Below are positions 45,234-53,002 of a stretch of DNA of 64,000 nt, in pieces. The translations under genes were made by a program, and so were the position numbers. Each line of letters opens with the position of its first letter. Positions within the stretch are counted from its first letter, which is position 1. Below the pieces are notes generated by a model. The model worked only from the letters and a program-made list of their open reading frames with translations, was not told the DNA's origin and ran no database searches. This stretch comes from Paracoccus sediminilitoris (lineage in GTDB: Bacteria > Pseudomonadota > Alphaproteobacteria > Rhodobacterales > Rhodobacteraceae): assembly GCF_003259195.1 (NCBI RefSeq), contig NZ_QJPK01000006.1:62001-126000 (forward strand), given 5' to 3'.

Positions 45234-46602
45234 AGGCCGGGATCCGCGCCAGGATCAGACGGTCGATCGCGATGGCCCCCGCCATCGCCACGCCCGCCAT
45301 GGGAAACGCGACGCCGATCACGCAGGCCAGCACCACTGCGCCGCGCCACAGCGGCATGTCGGCGGGCATGGGCGGCGGCGCCAGGCGCCATTGGCCCACC
45401 GGGCGCCGTTTCCACCACAGGACCACCCCGGACGCGCACAGAAAGATTACCGCCAGACAGAAGACGGTATTGGCCAGCACGCTCCAAAGGCCAAGAGTGC
45501 CCATATGCAGCGCAATGCCCACGGCCATGGCCTTACCCGCCCAGGAATAATCCGCAAACCCCACATCGGCCAGAATGCGACCCGTATATTGGTCGACATG
45601 GACGGTTCGGTCGGTGGTGGGCGACAGGCTGTCCGAGTTCATGGAATCGCGGGTCAGCGTCCAGACACCGGTATCACCCTTGGGCAGGATCAGCTGATAG
45701 CGTCCGTCGAACCCGATTTGGCGGGCCAGGGCATCGACGCTGTCGATGGTTACCGGCTGACCTTCGGCAATGCCAACGGCCCCCGCCGCCGATCCCGATG
45801 CAGGCAACGGGGTCTGTTCCAGCGCCCAGGTCACCTGCTTGGGGCCGTCATTCCGGCTGCCATGGGTGGCATCCGACAAAGGCACGGAGTCCCATTTGGC
45901 GGCGGGAAAGGTCGACCAGGCCTGCGTCAGCTTTTCACCCCAGACCCCCGACCAGGCCAATCCGGACACCAGAAAGAACATCAGCACGACCGAGATCCAG
46001 ATCCCGACGACGCCATGCAGCGACCGCCACAGCGCCCTCCCGCGTGCCGCAAGGTTCGGGATCAGCGCCCGCACGATTCCCCCCTGTCGTGGCCACCACA
46101 AGTAAAGCCCCGTGGCCAACAGCACGACCCCAAGCGAGGCCGCGATTTCAAGCATCCGGTCCCCCGTCACGCCCAGCAGCAGCGAGGAATGGATGCCGTC
46201 CGCTGAATTGTACCAGCCGGCCTGGCGGGGAAAGCTGGTCACAACTTGGGCGGTATAGGGATCGACGGCGACGGTCTGTGGGCCATCGGGGCCATCGATG
46301 CGAAAGATCGCGGCCAGACCGGGGGCGCGCGGTGCCACGTATTGCACCGGCAGGCCGTCGGGAACCGAGGCGATGGCCACCGCCGCCTGCAGGTTCAGGC
46401 TGGTCGTCTGACCCTGCGGCGTCACCCGGATGCGTTCGCCGTCGCGCCCGTCCAGATGGGCGATCCACAGCATCATCATGCCGGTCACGGCCAGCACCAG
46501 GAAGAACGGCACGACGAACAGCCCGGCATAGAAATGCCAGCGCCACGCGGCCCGATAAAGCTTGGCGCTGCGATTGGCGGCCATCAGGGGGGCAGCGGTC
46601 AT
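45214..46602 (-). CDS. PepSY-associated transmembrane protein
   Basis: A 462-residue inner-membrane protein with four main helices: one near residue 20-42 (FYAGLFVVPFFLVLAVTGMMML), then about 150-170, 195-220 and 350-380. Conserved His residues near helix ends (WRWHFYAG, DGIHSSLLLG, SLHGVVGIW, LHMGTLG) fit a haem-binding or ferric-reductase-like membrane core, and PepSY-type regions face the periplasm. Such proteins often sit with TonB receptors and may reduce iron taken up through siderophores. ATG 46602 (MTAAPLMAANRSAKL) is chosen since the upstream frame looks non-coding. It lies inside the purine cluster without obvious link to it. Confidence 0.82.
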   Translation of the reverse strand: MTAAPLMAANRSAKLYRAAWRWHFYAGLFVVPFFLVLAVTGMMMLWIAHLDGRDGERIRVTPQGQTTSLNLQAAVAIASVPDGLPVQYVAPRAPGLAAIFRIDGPDGPQTVAVDPYTAQVVTSFPRQAGWYNSADGIHSSLLLGVTGDRMLEIAASLGVVLLATGLYLWWPRQGGIVRALIPNLAARGRALWRSLHGVVGIWISVVLMFFLVSGLAWSGVWGEKLTQAWSTFPAAKWDSVPLSDATHGSRNDGPKQVTWALEQTPLPASGSAAGAVGIAEGQPVTIDSVDALARQIGFDGRYQLILPKGDTGVWTLTRDSMNSDSLSPTTDRTVHVDQYTGRILADVGFADYSWAGKAMAVGIALHMGTLGLWSVLANTVFCLAVIFLCASGVVLWWKRRPVGQWRLAPPPMPADMPLWRGAVVLACVIGVAFPMAGVAMAGAIAIDRLILARIPAFRRVFG

Positions 46603-46732
46603 GATGACACCGCAAGGGCGCGGGCTGCGCCGGGGGCCGACAGGGCGGCCGGATCGAATACAGTCATGGAAATTGTCCTGTTGCATGGCAATGGCCATGC
46701 GGTTTCGCATTGTCAGATGAACGAGCGAGCTG

Positions 46733-47086
46733 TCAGACGCGCGGGGGCGCGCGTGCGAAACCTTTAGGGGGCAGCGACAGGGGTTGCCACAGGTCGGCGG
46801 CAAGGCTGGGACGGATGCGGCCGGACAGTCGGACCCACGACGCCTCGGCAGGCGCCAAGGCCCCGACCAGCGCATGCACCAGCAGGCAGGCATGGTCATG
46901 GTCGGGTGCCGCGTCATGCCCCTGCACGGGATCGGCAAGCGGGACCTCGACCAGCCCATGGCCGGTGCAGATCACCACCGCGCGGTCGTCGATCACGCCG
47001 ATATCGGCCAGCGCCGCCGTGGATTTCGGCAGCACCACCCCAAGGATGACCCCCAGCAGCAGGACAAGGCGGACAGCGCGGAACAT
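46733..47086 (-). CDS. Small exported protein, DUF2946-like
   Basis: A 117-residue protein with a signal sequence (MFRAVRLVLLLGVILGVVLPKSTAA). The mature part has a central cysteine (AVVICTGHGLVEV) and a metal-binding-looking segment HDAAPDHDHACLLVHA, followed by a Pro-rich basic tail. Exported DUF2946-type proteins with similar His/Cys clusters often precede PepSY or copper/iron genes, and here a PepSY protein follows 130 bases downstream on the same strand. The family label is tentative. A role in metal handling is inferred from the His/Cys cluster and the neighbour only. Confidence 0.6.
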   Translation of the reverse strand: MFRAVRLVLLLGVILGVVLPKSTAALADIGVIDDRAVVICTGHGLVEVPLADPVQGHDAAPDHDHACLLVHALVGALAPAEASWVRLSGRIRPSLAADLWQPLSLPPKGFARAPPRV

Positions 47087-47134
47087 GGCCGATGAACTAC
47101 CGCGCGGCAGGCCACGTGTTAAGCGAAAAGATGG

Positions 47135-48388
47135 TTACAGCCCCGCCATGCCGAAGGCGCCGACCTTGCGGAACCAGCGGATGATCTGGCGACGCTCGTC
47201 ATCCTCCATTCCGGTGATGTTGGCGGGGGGCATGGCGTCGGTCAAACCTGCTTGGACATAGACCTGCTGGGCCGCCCGCGCGATGTCGGCGGGCGTTTCC
47301 AGAAACAGCCCGCGCGGGGCGTGGTGGATACCCTCCCACACGGGTTCGCGGGCATGACACATGGAACAGCGGCCCATGACGGTCTGCGCCACGTCATCAA
47401 AGCCCTCGGCCTGGGCAAAACGTTCCTCGGACGCGGTCAGGGGGCGGGCCATCGCCTCGTCATAGCTTTCCTGGTTCAGCCCAAGCGCCGAGAGCCACAT
47501 GATGGCCACGAACAGCATGGTCGTCACCGCCCATGTCCACCACTGATACCCTTTGCGGGCATGCATGGTGTTGAAGAAATGCCGGATGGTCACGCCCATC
47601 AGGAAGATCAGCGCCGCGATCAGCCAGTTGTATTCGCTGGCGAAGGCCAGCGGATAGTGGTTCGACAGCATCAGGAAGATGACCGGCAGCGTCAGATAGT
47701 TGTTATGCGTGGACCGCAGCTTGGCGATCTTGCCGTATTTCGGGTCCGGCGCGCGTCCGGCCTTCAGGTCGGCGACAACGATGCGCTGGTTCGGCATGAT
47801 GATCAGAAAGACGTTGGCCGTCATGATGGTGGCGGTGAAGGCCCCCAGATGCAGCAGCGCCGCGCGCCCGGTGAAGACCTGGTCATAACCCCAGCCCATG
47901 ACCACCAGTGCGGCGAACAGCAGCAGCATCAACACCGTCGGACGCTGGCCCAGGGGCGATTTGCACAGCCCGTCATAGATCAGCCAGCCGATGGCCAGCG
48001 AACCGCCCGACACCAGGATTGCCTGCCAGATGGCCAGATCAGCCTTGGCCGGATCGATCAGGAACAGGTTCGCCCCCGCCCAATAGGTGACCATCAGCAA
48101 TGCCGCCCCCGACAACCAGGTCGAATAGCTTTCCCATTTGAACCAGGTCAGATGCTCGGGCATGCGTTCAGGGGCGACCAGGTATTTCTGGACGTGATAG
48201 AAGCCGCCTCCATGGACCTGCCATTCCTCTCCGTGCGCGCCTTTCGGCATGCCGGGGGCCTTTTGCAGGCCCAGATCCAGCGCAATGAAATAGAAGGACG
48301 ACCCGATCCAGGCTATCGCGGTGATGACATGGGTCCAGCGGACGGCAAAGGCCAGCCACTCCCACAAAATGACGGTATCGGGGATCAT
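47135..48388 (-). CDS. puuD: Urate hydroxylase PuuD (membrane, cytochrome c-tailed)
   Basis: A 417-residue integral membrane protein with about eight helices and a C-terminal cytochrome c domain whose haem-binding motif is CSMCH (near residue 345), followed by the likely axial Met in DAMPPANITGM. The N-terminal region (RWTHVITAIAWIGSSFYFI) contains the conserved His/Trp of this family. PuuD oxidises urate to 5-hydroxyisourate, passing electrons to the respiratory chain instead of oxygen, unlike soluble uricase. uraH, whose enzyme takes the product, lies immediately upstream with a single base between them. The whole protein appears intact. Confidence 0.94.
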   Translation of the reverse strand: MIPDTVILWEWLAFAVRWTHVITAIAWIGSSFYFIALDLGLQKAPGMPKGAHGEEWQVHGGGFYHVQKYLVAPERMPEHLTWFKWESYSTWLSGAALLMVTYWAGANLFLIDPAKADLAIWQAILVSGGSLAIGWLIYDGLCKSPLGQRPTVLMLLLFAALVVMGWGYDQVFTGRAALLHLGAFTATIMTANVFLIIMPNQRIVVADLKAGRAPDPKYGKIAKLRSTHNNYLTLPVIFLMLSNHYPLAFASEYNWLIAALIFLMGVTIRHFFNTMHARKGYQWWTWAVTTMLFVAIMWLSALGLNQESYDEAMARPLTASEERFAQAEGFDDVAQTVMGRCSMCHAREPVWEGIHHAPRGLFLETPADIARAAQQVYVQAGLTDAMPPANITGMEDDERRQIIRWFRKVGAFGMAGL

Positions 48389-48389
48389 C

Positions 48390-48743
48390 TCAGCTGCCCC
48401 TGTAGGTCGAATAGCCGAAGGGAGAGATCAGCAAAGGCACGTGGTAATGGTCCTGCTGCGACATGCCGAAACGGATCGGGATGACGTCCAGAAAGCGCGG
48501 GCTTTCGGGCGGGATGCCCGCGGCGTCCATCCAGTCGCCCGCATGAAATTCCAGCTCATAGCTGCCGGTGGCGAACTGGTCCTGGGGCAGGATCTGGCTG
48601 TCGGTGCGCCCGTCATCATTGGTGACCAGACGCGCAATTTCCTGGCGCGCGCCCCCTTGCAGGCGGAACAGGACCACCGTCATGCCGCGGGCCGGCTGGC
48701 CGCGGGCTGTGTCCAGAACATGGGTGGTCAGGTAACCCGGCAT
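48390..48743 (-). CDS. uraH: 5-hydroxyisourate hydrolase
   Basis: A 117-residue transthyretin-related hydrolase that opens 5-hydroxyisourate to OHCU. Family features are visible: the N-terminal catalytic His in LTTHVLDTARGQPARG, the Arg in ARLVTNDDGRTD, the second His in QDHYHVPLLISPFGYSTY, and the diagnostic C-terminal tetrapeptide YRGS. There is no signal peptide, so it is cytosolic. The spacing of one base to puuD shows they form an operon; the xanthine/urate permease gene lies upstream on the same strand, with a strong hairpin between. Confidence 0.97.
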   Translation of the reverse strand: MPGYLTTHVLDTARGQPARGMTVVLFRLQGGARQEIARLVTNDDGRTDSQILPQDQFATGSYELEFHAGDWMDAAGIPPESPRFLDVIPIRFGMSQQDHYHVPLLISPFGYSTYRGS

Positions 48744-48789
48744 CGTGATCCTCCGCTGATTATGCTTGGTTTGTTGATAACCGATCCTT

Positions 48790-48819
48790 CCTTGCGCGCG
48801 AGAGGGGCCGCGCGCAAGG
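48790..48819. terminator. Strong hairpin between the purine permease and uraH
   Basis: Perfect 11-base arms (ccttgcgcgcg / cgcgcgcaagg) with an 8-base loop lie 30 bases beyond the permease stop and 47 bases before uraH. There is no T-run on the minus strand, so it may be a weak terminator or an mRNA-stabilising hairpin that uncouples permease from uraH-puuD. Confidence 0.5.
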
Positions 48820-48849
48820 CAGTCTTAAAATTTCGTGCATAATCGGCCC

Positions 48850-50328
48850 TCAGTGATCGGCCAGCTTGCCCGCGGCGCGCAGTTCATCTTCATCCGCCGC
48901 GGGGGCGCCGTTATAAAACCAGTTCAGCAGCACCGCGCTGATCGCCGCCAGCAGGATGCCCGAATGCACCAGCGGGTGGATGGCGTGGGGCAGCCATTGC
49001 TTGAAATCGGGGGCGACCACCGGGATCATCGCCATGCCGATGCTAATCGCCACGACAAACAGGTTGTGCCGGTTGCCCGCGAAATCGACCCGCGACAAGA
49101 TTCGCACGCCCGTGGCCGCGACCATGCCGAACATCACCAGACCCGCGCCGCCCAGGACCGTGGTCGGCAGGCTTTCGACCAGCGCGCCCATCTTGGGGAT
49201 CAGGCCCAGCACGATCATGATGATGCCGCCCGCCACGCAGACAAAGCGCGACCGAACGCCCGTGACACCCACCAGCCCGACATTCTGGCTGAACGAGGTA
49301 TAGGGGAAGGTGTTGAAGATGCCGCCCAGCATGGTGCCCAACCCGTCGGCCCGCAGGCCCGCGGCCAGCTGTTTCTGGGTGACGGGACGGGCGCACATCT
49401 CGGACAGGGCCAGGAACATGCCGGTGGATTCGATCATCACCACGATCATCACAAGCACCATGGTCAGGACCATCACCGGATCAAAGGTCGGCAGGCCGAA
49501 ATGGAAGGGCGTGATCAGGGCGAACCACTGCGCCTCGGCCACGCGGTCGAAATGCATCATGCCCAGCATGGCCGCCGTGATGCCGCCCACCGCGATGCCG
49601 ATCAGCACCGCGATGTTGGACAGGAACCCCGTCGCCAGGCGCGACACCAGCAGGATCGTGGCCAGCACCAGCGCCGCGATGGCAATGTTGCCGCCCGCCG
49701 CGTAAAGCGGGTTCGCCACCGTGGGCGCCAGACGCACGCCTTCGGGGACGCCCCCTGCGGCGATGGCCTGTTCCAGCCAAGCGGCCTGCGCGGGATCGAC
49801 CAGCTTCGGCGCGGTGGGACCGACCTGCAGGCCGAAGATCCAGTTGATGCCGATGGGCATCAGGCTGATCCCGATGGCAAGGATCACCGTTCCCGTCACC
49901 ACCGGCGGGAAAAACCGCAGCATGCGGCTGATGGCGGGGGCCAGCAGGATCGCGATCAGACCCGCCGCGATGATGGCGCCAAACAGGGCACGCGCACCAT
50001 CGGCACCGGGGTTGCCGGCGGCAATGGCGACCATCGGTCCCACGGCGGCAAAGGTGACGCCCATCATGACAGGCAGCTTGATGCCGAAATACTGGGTGGC
50101 GCCCAAGCTCTGGATCAGGGTGGCGATGCCGCAGACGAACAGGTCGGCGGAAATCAGGAAGGCCACCTCGGCGGGCGACAGCTGCAGGGCGCGGCCCACG
50201 ATCAGCGGCACGGCGATCGCGCCCGCATACATCACCAGCACATGCTGGAACCCAAGCGTAATCAGCTTGGGTGTCGGCAGGCGTTCATCCACCGGATGGA
50301 CCCCGGCGTGCCCCGTCGTTTCAGTCAT
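48850..50328 (-). CDS. NCS2 nucleobase:cation symporter (xanthine/urate type)
   Basis: A 492-residue transporter with 14 predicted helices. NCS2/NAT landmarks are the QH motif in TLGFQHVLVMYAG, the substrate-contact Glu in MIESTGMFLALSE, and the NAT signature region TFPYTSFSQNVGLVGVTGVRSR. The Asn-x-Gly and Thr after the NQNxG-like segment fit uric acid/xanthine permeases (UacT/PucJ group) rather than uracil carriers; the choice between xanthine and urate is inference. The ATG at 50328 lies just after gggggcaatcac. It is divergent from an IclR regulator across 321 bases and upstream of uraH-puuD. Confidence 0.92.
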   Translation of the reverse strand: MTETTGHAGVHPVDERLPTPKLITLGFQHVLVMYAGAIAVPLIVGRALQLSPAEVAFLISADLFVCGIATLIQSLGATQYFGIKLPVMMGVTFAAVGPMVAIAAGNPGADGARALFGAIIAAGLIAILLAPAISRMLRFFPPVVTGTVILAIGISLMPIGINWIFGLQVGPTAPKLVDPAQAAWLEQAIAAGGVPEGVRLAPTVANPLYAAGGNIAIAALVLATILLVSRLATGFLSNIAVLIGIAVGGITAAMLGMMHFDRVAEAQWFALITPFHFGLPTFDPVMVLTMVLVMIVVMIESTGMFLALSEMCARPVTQKQLAAGLRADGLGTMLGGIFNTFPYTSFSQNVGLVGVTGVRSRFVCVAGGIIMIVLGLIPKMGALVESLPTTVLGGAGLVMFGMVAATGVRILSRVDFAGNRHNLFVVAISIGMAMIPVVAPDFKQWLPHAIHPLVHSGILLAAISAVLLNWFYNGAPAADEDELRAAGKLADH

Positions 50329-50649
50329 GTGATTGCCCCCTTGACTGCATGTCGTTCCAAGTCTTGCGCAAGGGCGCGGGGCACGAAAACGAATTTCACG
50401 CCCAAGCGCCCGCGAAAACCGCCATTGCCTGCATCCGGTGCAGCATGGCCCCGCCCGGAACCTGTGGATGCGCCCTCCCCGGCAAAGGAAAAGGCTAGCA
50501 TTCGTCCCAGGGCCGCGCCATTTTTCTGGAAAATCCGCCCGCATCGTGAAAGAAGGCGAAAAGCGCAGCAAGTCCAGCACCTTGCGTTTTCCGCTGCCGC
50601 TTGCGGATTTTCGCGCCACGCGACATGCATTCTTAACGGAGCTTAAATC
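50329..50649. promoter_or_regulatory. Divergent regulatory region between permease and IclR gene
   Basis: No gene is seen. A ten-base sequence gaaaatccgc occurs at 50529-50538 and, inverted as gcggattttc, at 50603-50612, 74 bases apart (about seven helical turns). A close variant, gaaaaccgcc, is at about 50414. These could be sites for the adjacent IclR regulator acting on both divergent promoters. Confidence 0.4.
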
Positions 50650-51462
50650 ATGGCCGATCCGATGCGCCGCCGGGGCCGCCCCAAGAAAACGCAGCCCGAG
50701 GTCCCCGGCACCGTTCAGGCGCTGGACCGGGCGCTGGACCTGTTGGATCTCCTGGCATCCCGGTCGGGTCTGACCCTCAGCGAAATTGCCGATCAGGCGG
50801 GGCAGCCGCCATCGACCGTGCACCGCGTCCTGCATACCCTGGCGCAGCGCGGCATGGTGGAAAGCGATCCGACCACGCAGGCCTGGAATATTGGCCCGGC
50901 GACCTTTCGGTTGGGCTCGGCCTTTATGCGCAGGTCAGGTATCGTCGAACGCGCCCGCCCAATCCTGCGCACATTGATGGAACATACCGGCGAAACTGCG
51001 AACTTGGGCATCCTTCAGGGCAACCATGTGCTGTTCGTCAGCCAGGCCGAAACCCAGGAAACGATCCGCGCCTTCTTTCCGCCGGGAACGCGGTCGCCCT
51101 TGCATGCGTCGGGGATCGGCAAGGCGCTGCTGGCCTTCGGGCGTCCCGAAACGCTGGATGCGCTCTCCGCTTCGGGGCAACTGGAACGGTTCACCGACAA
51201 GACCCTGACCGATCCCGACCAACTCAGGGCCGATCTGGCCCGCATCCGCCATCGCGGTTTTTCCTTCGATGACGAGGAGAAGACCCGCGGCATGCGCTGC
51301 ATCGCCGCCCCGGTCTTCGATCTGTCCGGAGAGGCGATGGCCGGCATCTCGGTCAGCGGGCCCACGCATCGGATCGGGTCGGAACACGTCAAGACGCTTG
51401 GCGCGGTGGTTGCGGCCGCAGCCGCATCGCTGACCGACGCGATGGGCGGCGCGGCCCAGTGA
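50650..51462 (+). CDS. IclR-family transcriptional regulator
   Basis: A 270-residue regulator: a winged HTH (about residues 20-85, with LTLSEIADQAGQPPSTVHRVLHTL) and an IclR effector domain (about 95-260, with SPLHASGIGKALLA and RCIAAPVFDLSGEAMAGISVSGP). A basic MRRRGRPKK lead precedes the HTH. IclR proteins such as AllR control allantoin and glyoxylate genes in other bacteria. The position between two NCS2 permeases, both on the other strand, suggests it controls purine uptake and breakdown; the ligand could be allantoin, glyoxylate or a purine. Only 18 bases separate its stop from that of the convergent AzgA-like gene. Confidence 0.92.
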   Translation: MADPMRRRGRPKKTQPEVPGTVQALDRALDLLDLLASRSGLTLSEIADQAGQPPSTVHRVLHTLAQRGMVESDPTTQAWNIGPATFRLGSAFMRRSGIVERARPILRTLMEHTGETANLGILQGNHVLFVSQAETQETIRAFFPPGTRSPLHASGIGKALLAFGRPETLDALSASGQLERFTDKTLTDPDQLRADLARIRHRGFSFDDEEKTRGMRCIAAPVFDLSGEAMAGISVSGPTHRIGSEHVKTLGAVVAAAAASLTDAMGGAAQ

Positions 51463-51480
51463 CCGCGCCTGCCCCGATGG

Positions 51481-52782
51481 TCAGTGACCGCCGAAGAAGG
51501 CGTATTTGACCACGAACAGCGCGGCGATCACCCAGGTCGCCGCATGCACCTGCCGCGCGCGCCCCGTCAGCAGCTTGACCAGCGCATAGCTGATGAAACC
51601 GAAGGCCAGGCCGTTGGCGATGGAATAGGTGAAGGGCATGGCGATCGCGGTCAGGACCGCAGGCGCGGCCTCGGTCACGTCGTCCCAGTCGATCTCGGCC
51701 AGTTCGCGCAGCATCAGCGTGGCCACGTAAAGCAGCGCCGGCGCCGTGGCATAGGCCGGGACCGACCCGGCCAGCGGCGCAAAGAACATGGCCAACAGGA
51801 ACAGCACGCCCACGACCACCGCCGTCAGTCCCGTACGACCGCCCGCCTGCACGCCCGATGCGCTTTCGACATAGGCCGTCGTCGATGACGTCCCCAAGAG
51901 CGACCCCGCCGTGATCGCGGTCGAATCGGCCATCAGCGCGCGCCCCAGATTGGGGTTGTCCTGCGTCGGGCCGTCATCCAGCAGCCCCGCGCGCTTGGCC
52001 ACGCCGATCAGCGTGCCGGTGGCGTCGAAGACCTCGACCAGAACCATGACCAGCACGACCTGGAAGATGCCATAGGTCAGCGCGCCCATCACGTCCAGCT
52101 GCAGGAAGGTCGGCGCGACCGAGGGCGGCATCGAGATCACCCCGCCGAACTGGCTGACGCCCAAGGCGATGGCCGCCACGGTGATGACCAGAATGCCGAT
52201 CAGGATCGACCCGGTGACCTTCAGCGCATCCAGCGCCACAATGATGAAGAACCCCGCGATGGTCAGCAATGTCCCCGTCACCGTCAGATCGCCCAAGGCC
52301 ACCAGTGTCGCGGGGTTGGCCACGATCAGCCCCGACGATTTCATCGCGATGATCGCCAGGAACAGCCCGATCCCTGCGGCGATGGCGCTGCGCATGGATG
52401 CCGGGATGCCCGCGATCAGCCAGCTGCGGATGCCGGTGATGGTCAGGAACAGGAAGATGATCCCGCTGATGAAGACCGCGCCCAGCGCCTGCTGCCAAGA
52501 AAAGCCCATGGCGCCCACGACGGTGAAGGCGAAGAACGCGTTCAGCCCCATGCCGGGCGCCATGCCGATGGGCCAGTTCGCCCACAGCCCCATGACCAGC
52601 GACCCGACAGCCGCCGCAAGGCAGGTCGCCACGAAGACGGCGTCGCGGTCCATGCCGGTCGTGGACAGGATGTCGGGATTGACGAAGATGATATAGGCCA
52701 TGGTCAGGAATGTGGTGATCCCTGCGATCACCTCGGTCCTGACGGTGCTGCCCTTGTGCGACAGCTTGAAAAAGCGTTCCAT
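51481..52782 (-). CDS. NCS2 purine permease, AzgA/GhxP-like
   Basis: A 433-residue transporter of the AzgA-like branch of NCS2, which carries adenine, guanine and hypoxanthine. Typical stretches are VRTEVIAGITTFLTMAYIIFVNPDIL, ANWPIGMAPGMGLNAFFAF and GTSSTTAYVESASGVQAGGRTGLTAV, the last being an AzgA hallmark. ATG 52782 (MERFFKLSHKGSTVRTE) is chosen over an upstream extension that crosses the operator-like repeat. It is divergent from puuE-uraD and would supply the purines that GuaD and XdhAB break down. Together with the gene at 48850 it gives the cluster two different uptake systems. Confidence 0.94.
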   Translation of the reverse strand: MERFFKLSHKGSTVRTEVIAGITTFLTMAYIIFVNPDILSTTGMDRDAVFVATCLAAAVGSLVMGLWANWPIGMAPGMGLNAFFAFTVVGAMGFSWQQALGAVFISGIIFLFLTITGIRSWLIAGIPASMRSAIAAGIGLFLAIIAMKSSGLIVANPATLVALGDLTVTGTLLTIAGFFIIVALDALKVTGSILIGILVITVAAIALGVSQFGGVISMPPSVAPTFLQLDVMGALTYGIFQVVLVMVLVEVFDATGTLIGVAKRAGLLDDGPTQDNPNLGRALMADSTAITAGSLLGTSSTTAYVESASGVQAGGRTGLTAVVVGVLFLLAMFFAPLAGSVPAYATAPALLYVATLMLRELAEIDWDDVTEAAPAVLTAIAMPFTYSIANGLAFGFISYALVKLLTGRARQVHAATWVIAALFVVKYAFFGGH

Positions 52783-52869
52783 GTTTCCCCCTGGCGCGGC
52801 TCTGACGGCCGCCATTGGGGCGCAGCTTGGTGGCTGCGTCAGGCGGTCGCAATTGTCCCATGCCCGTAA

Positions 52870-52894
52870 GTCTTTCAACGCGATTTTGAAAGAC
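52870..52894. promoter_or_regulatory. Perfect inverted repeat between purine permease and puuE
   Basis: The bases gtctttcaa-cgcgatt-ttgaaagac are a perfect 9+7+9 dyad at the middle of the divergent gap, 88 bases from the permease start and 109 from the puuE start. A 10-base palindrome cagaattctg lies some 30 bases further on. The dyad has the form of an operator for a dimeric regulator and resembles the site at 44281-44305. Confidence 0.6.
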
Positions 52895-53002
52895 CCCGGC
52901 GATCTTTGCCTTTTCCTTGATACAGAATTCTGCATCCGGCGCTTGTTCCCGCGCGCGCAACGGGCTTTGGTGACGCTGCGACACCAAAGCCCGGAGGACT
53001 AC

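Noticed and set aside
50636-50648. ttaacggagcttaa just before the IclR gene as a CtrA box
   Set aside because: The two TTAA halves are six bases apart, not the seven of the CtrA consensus.
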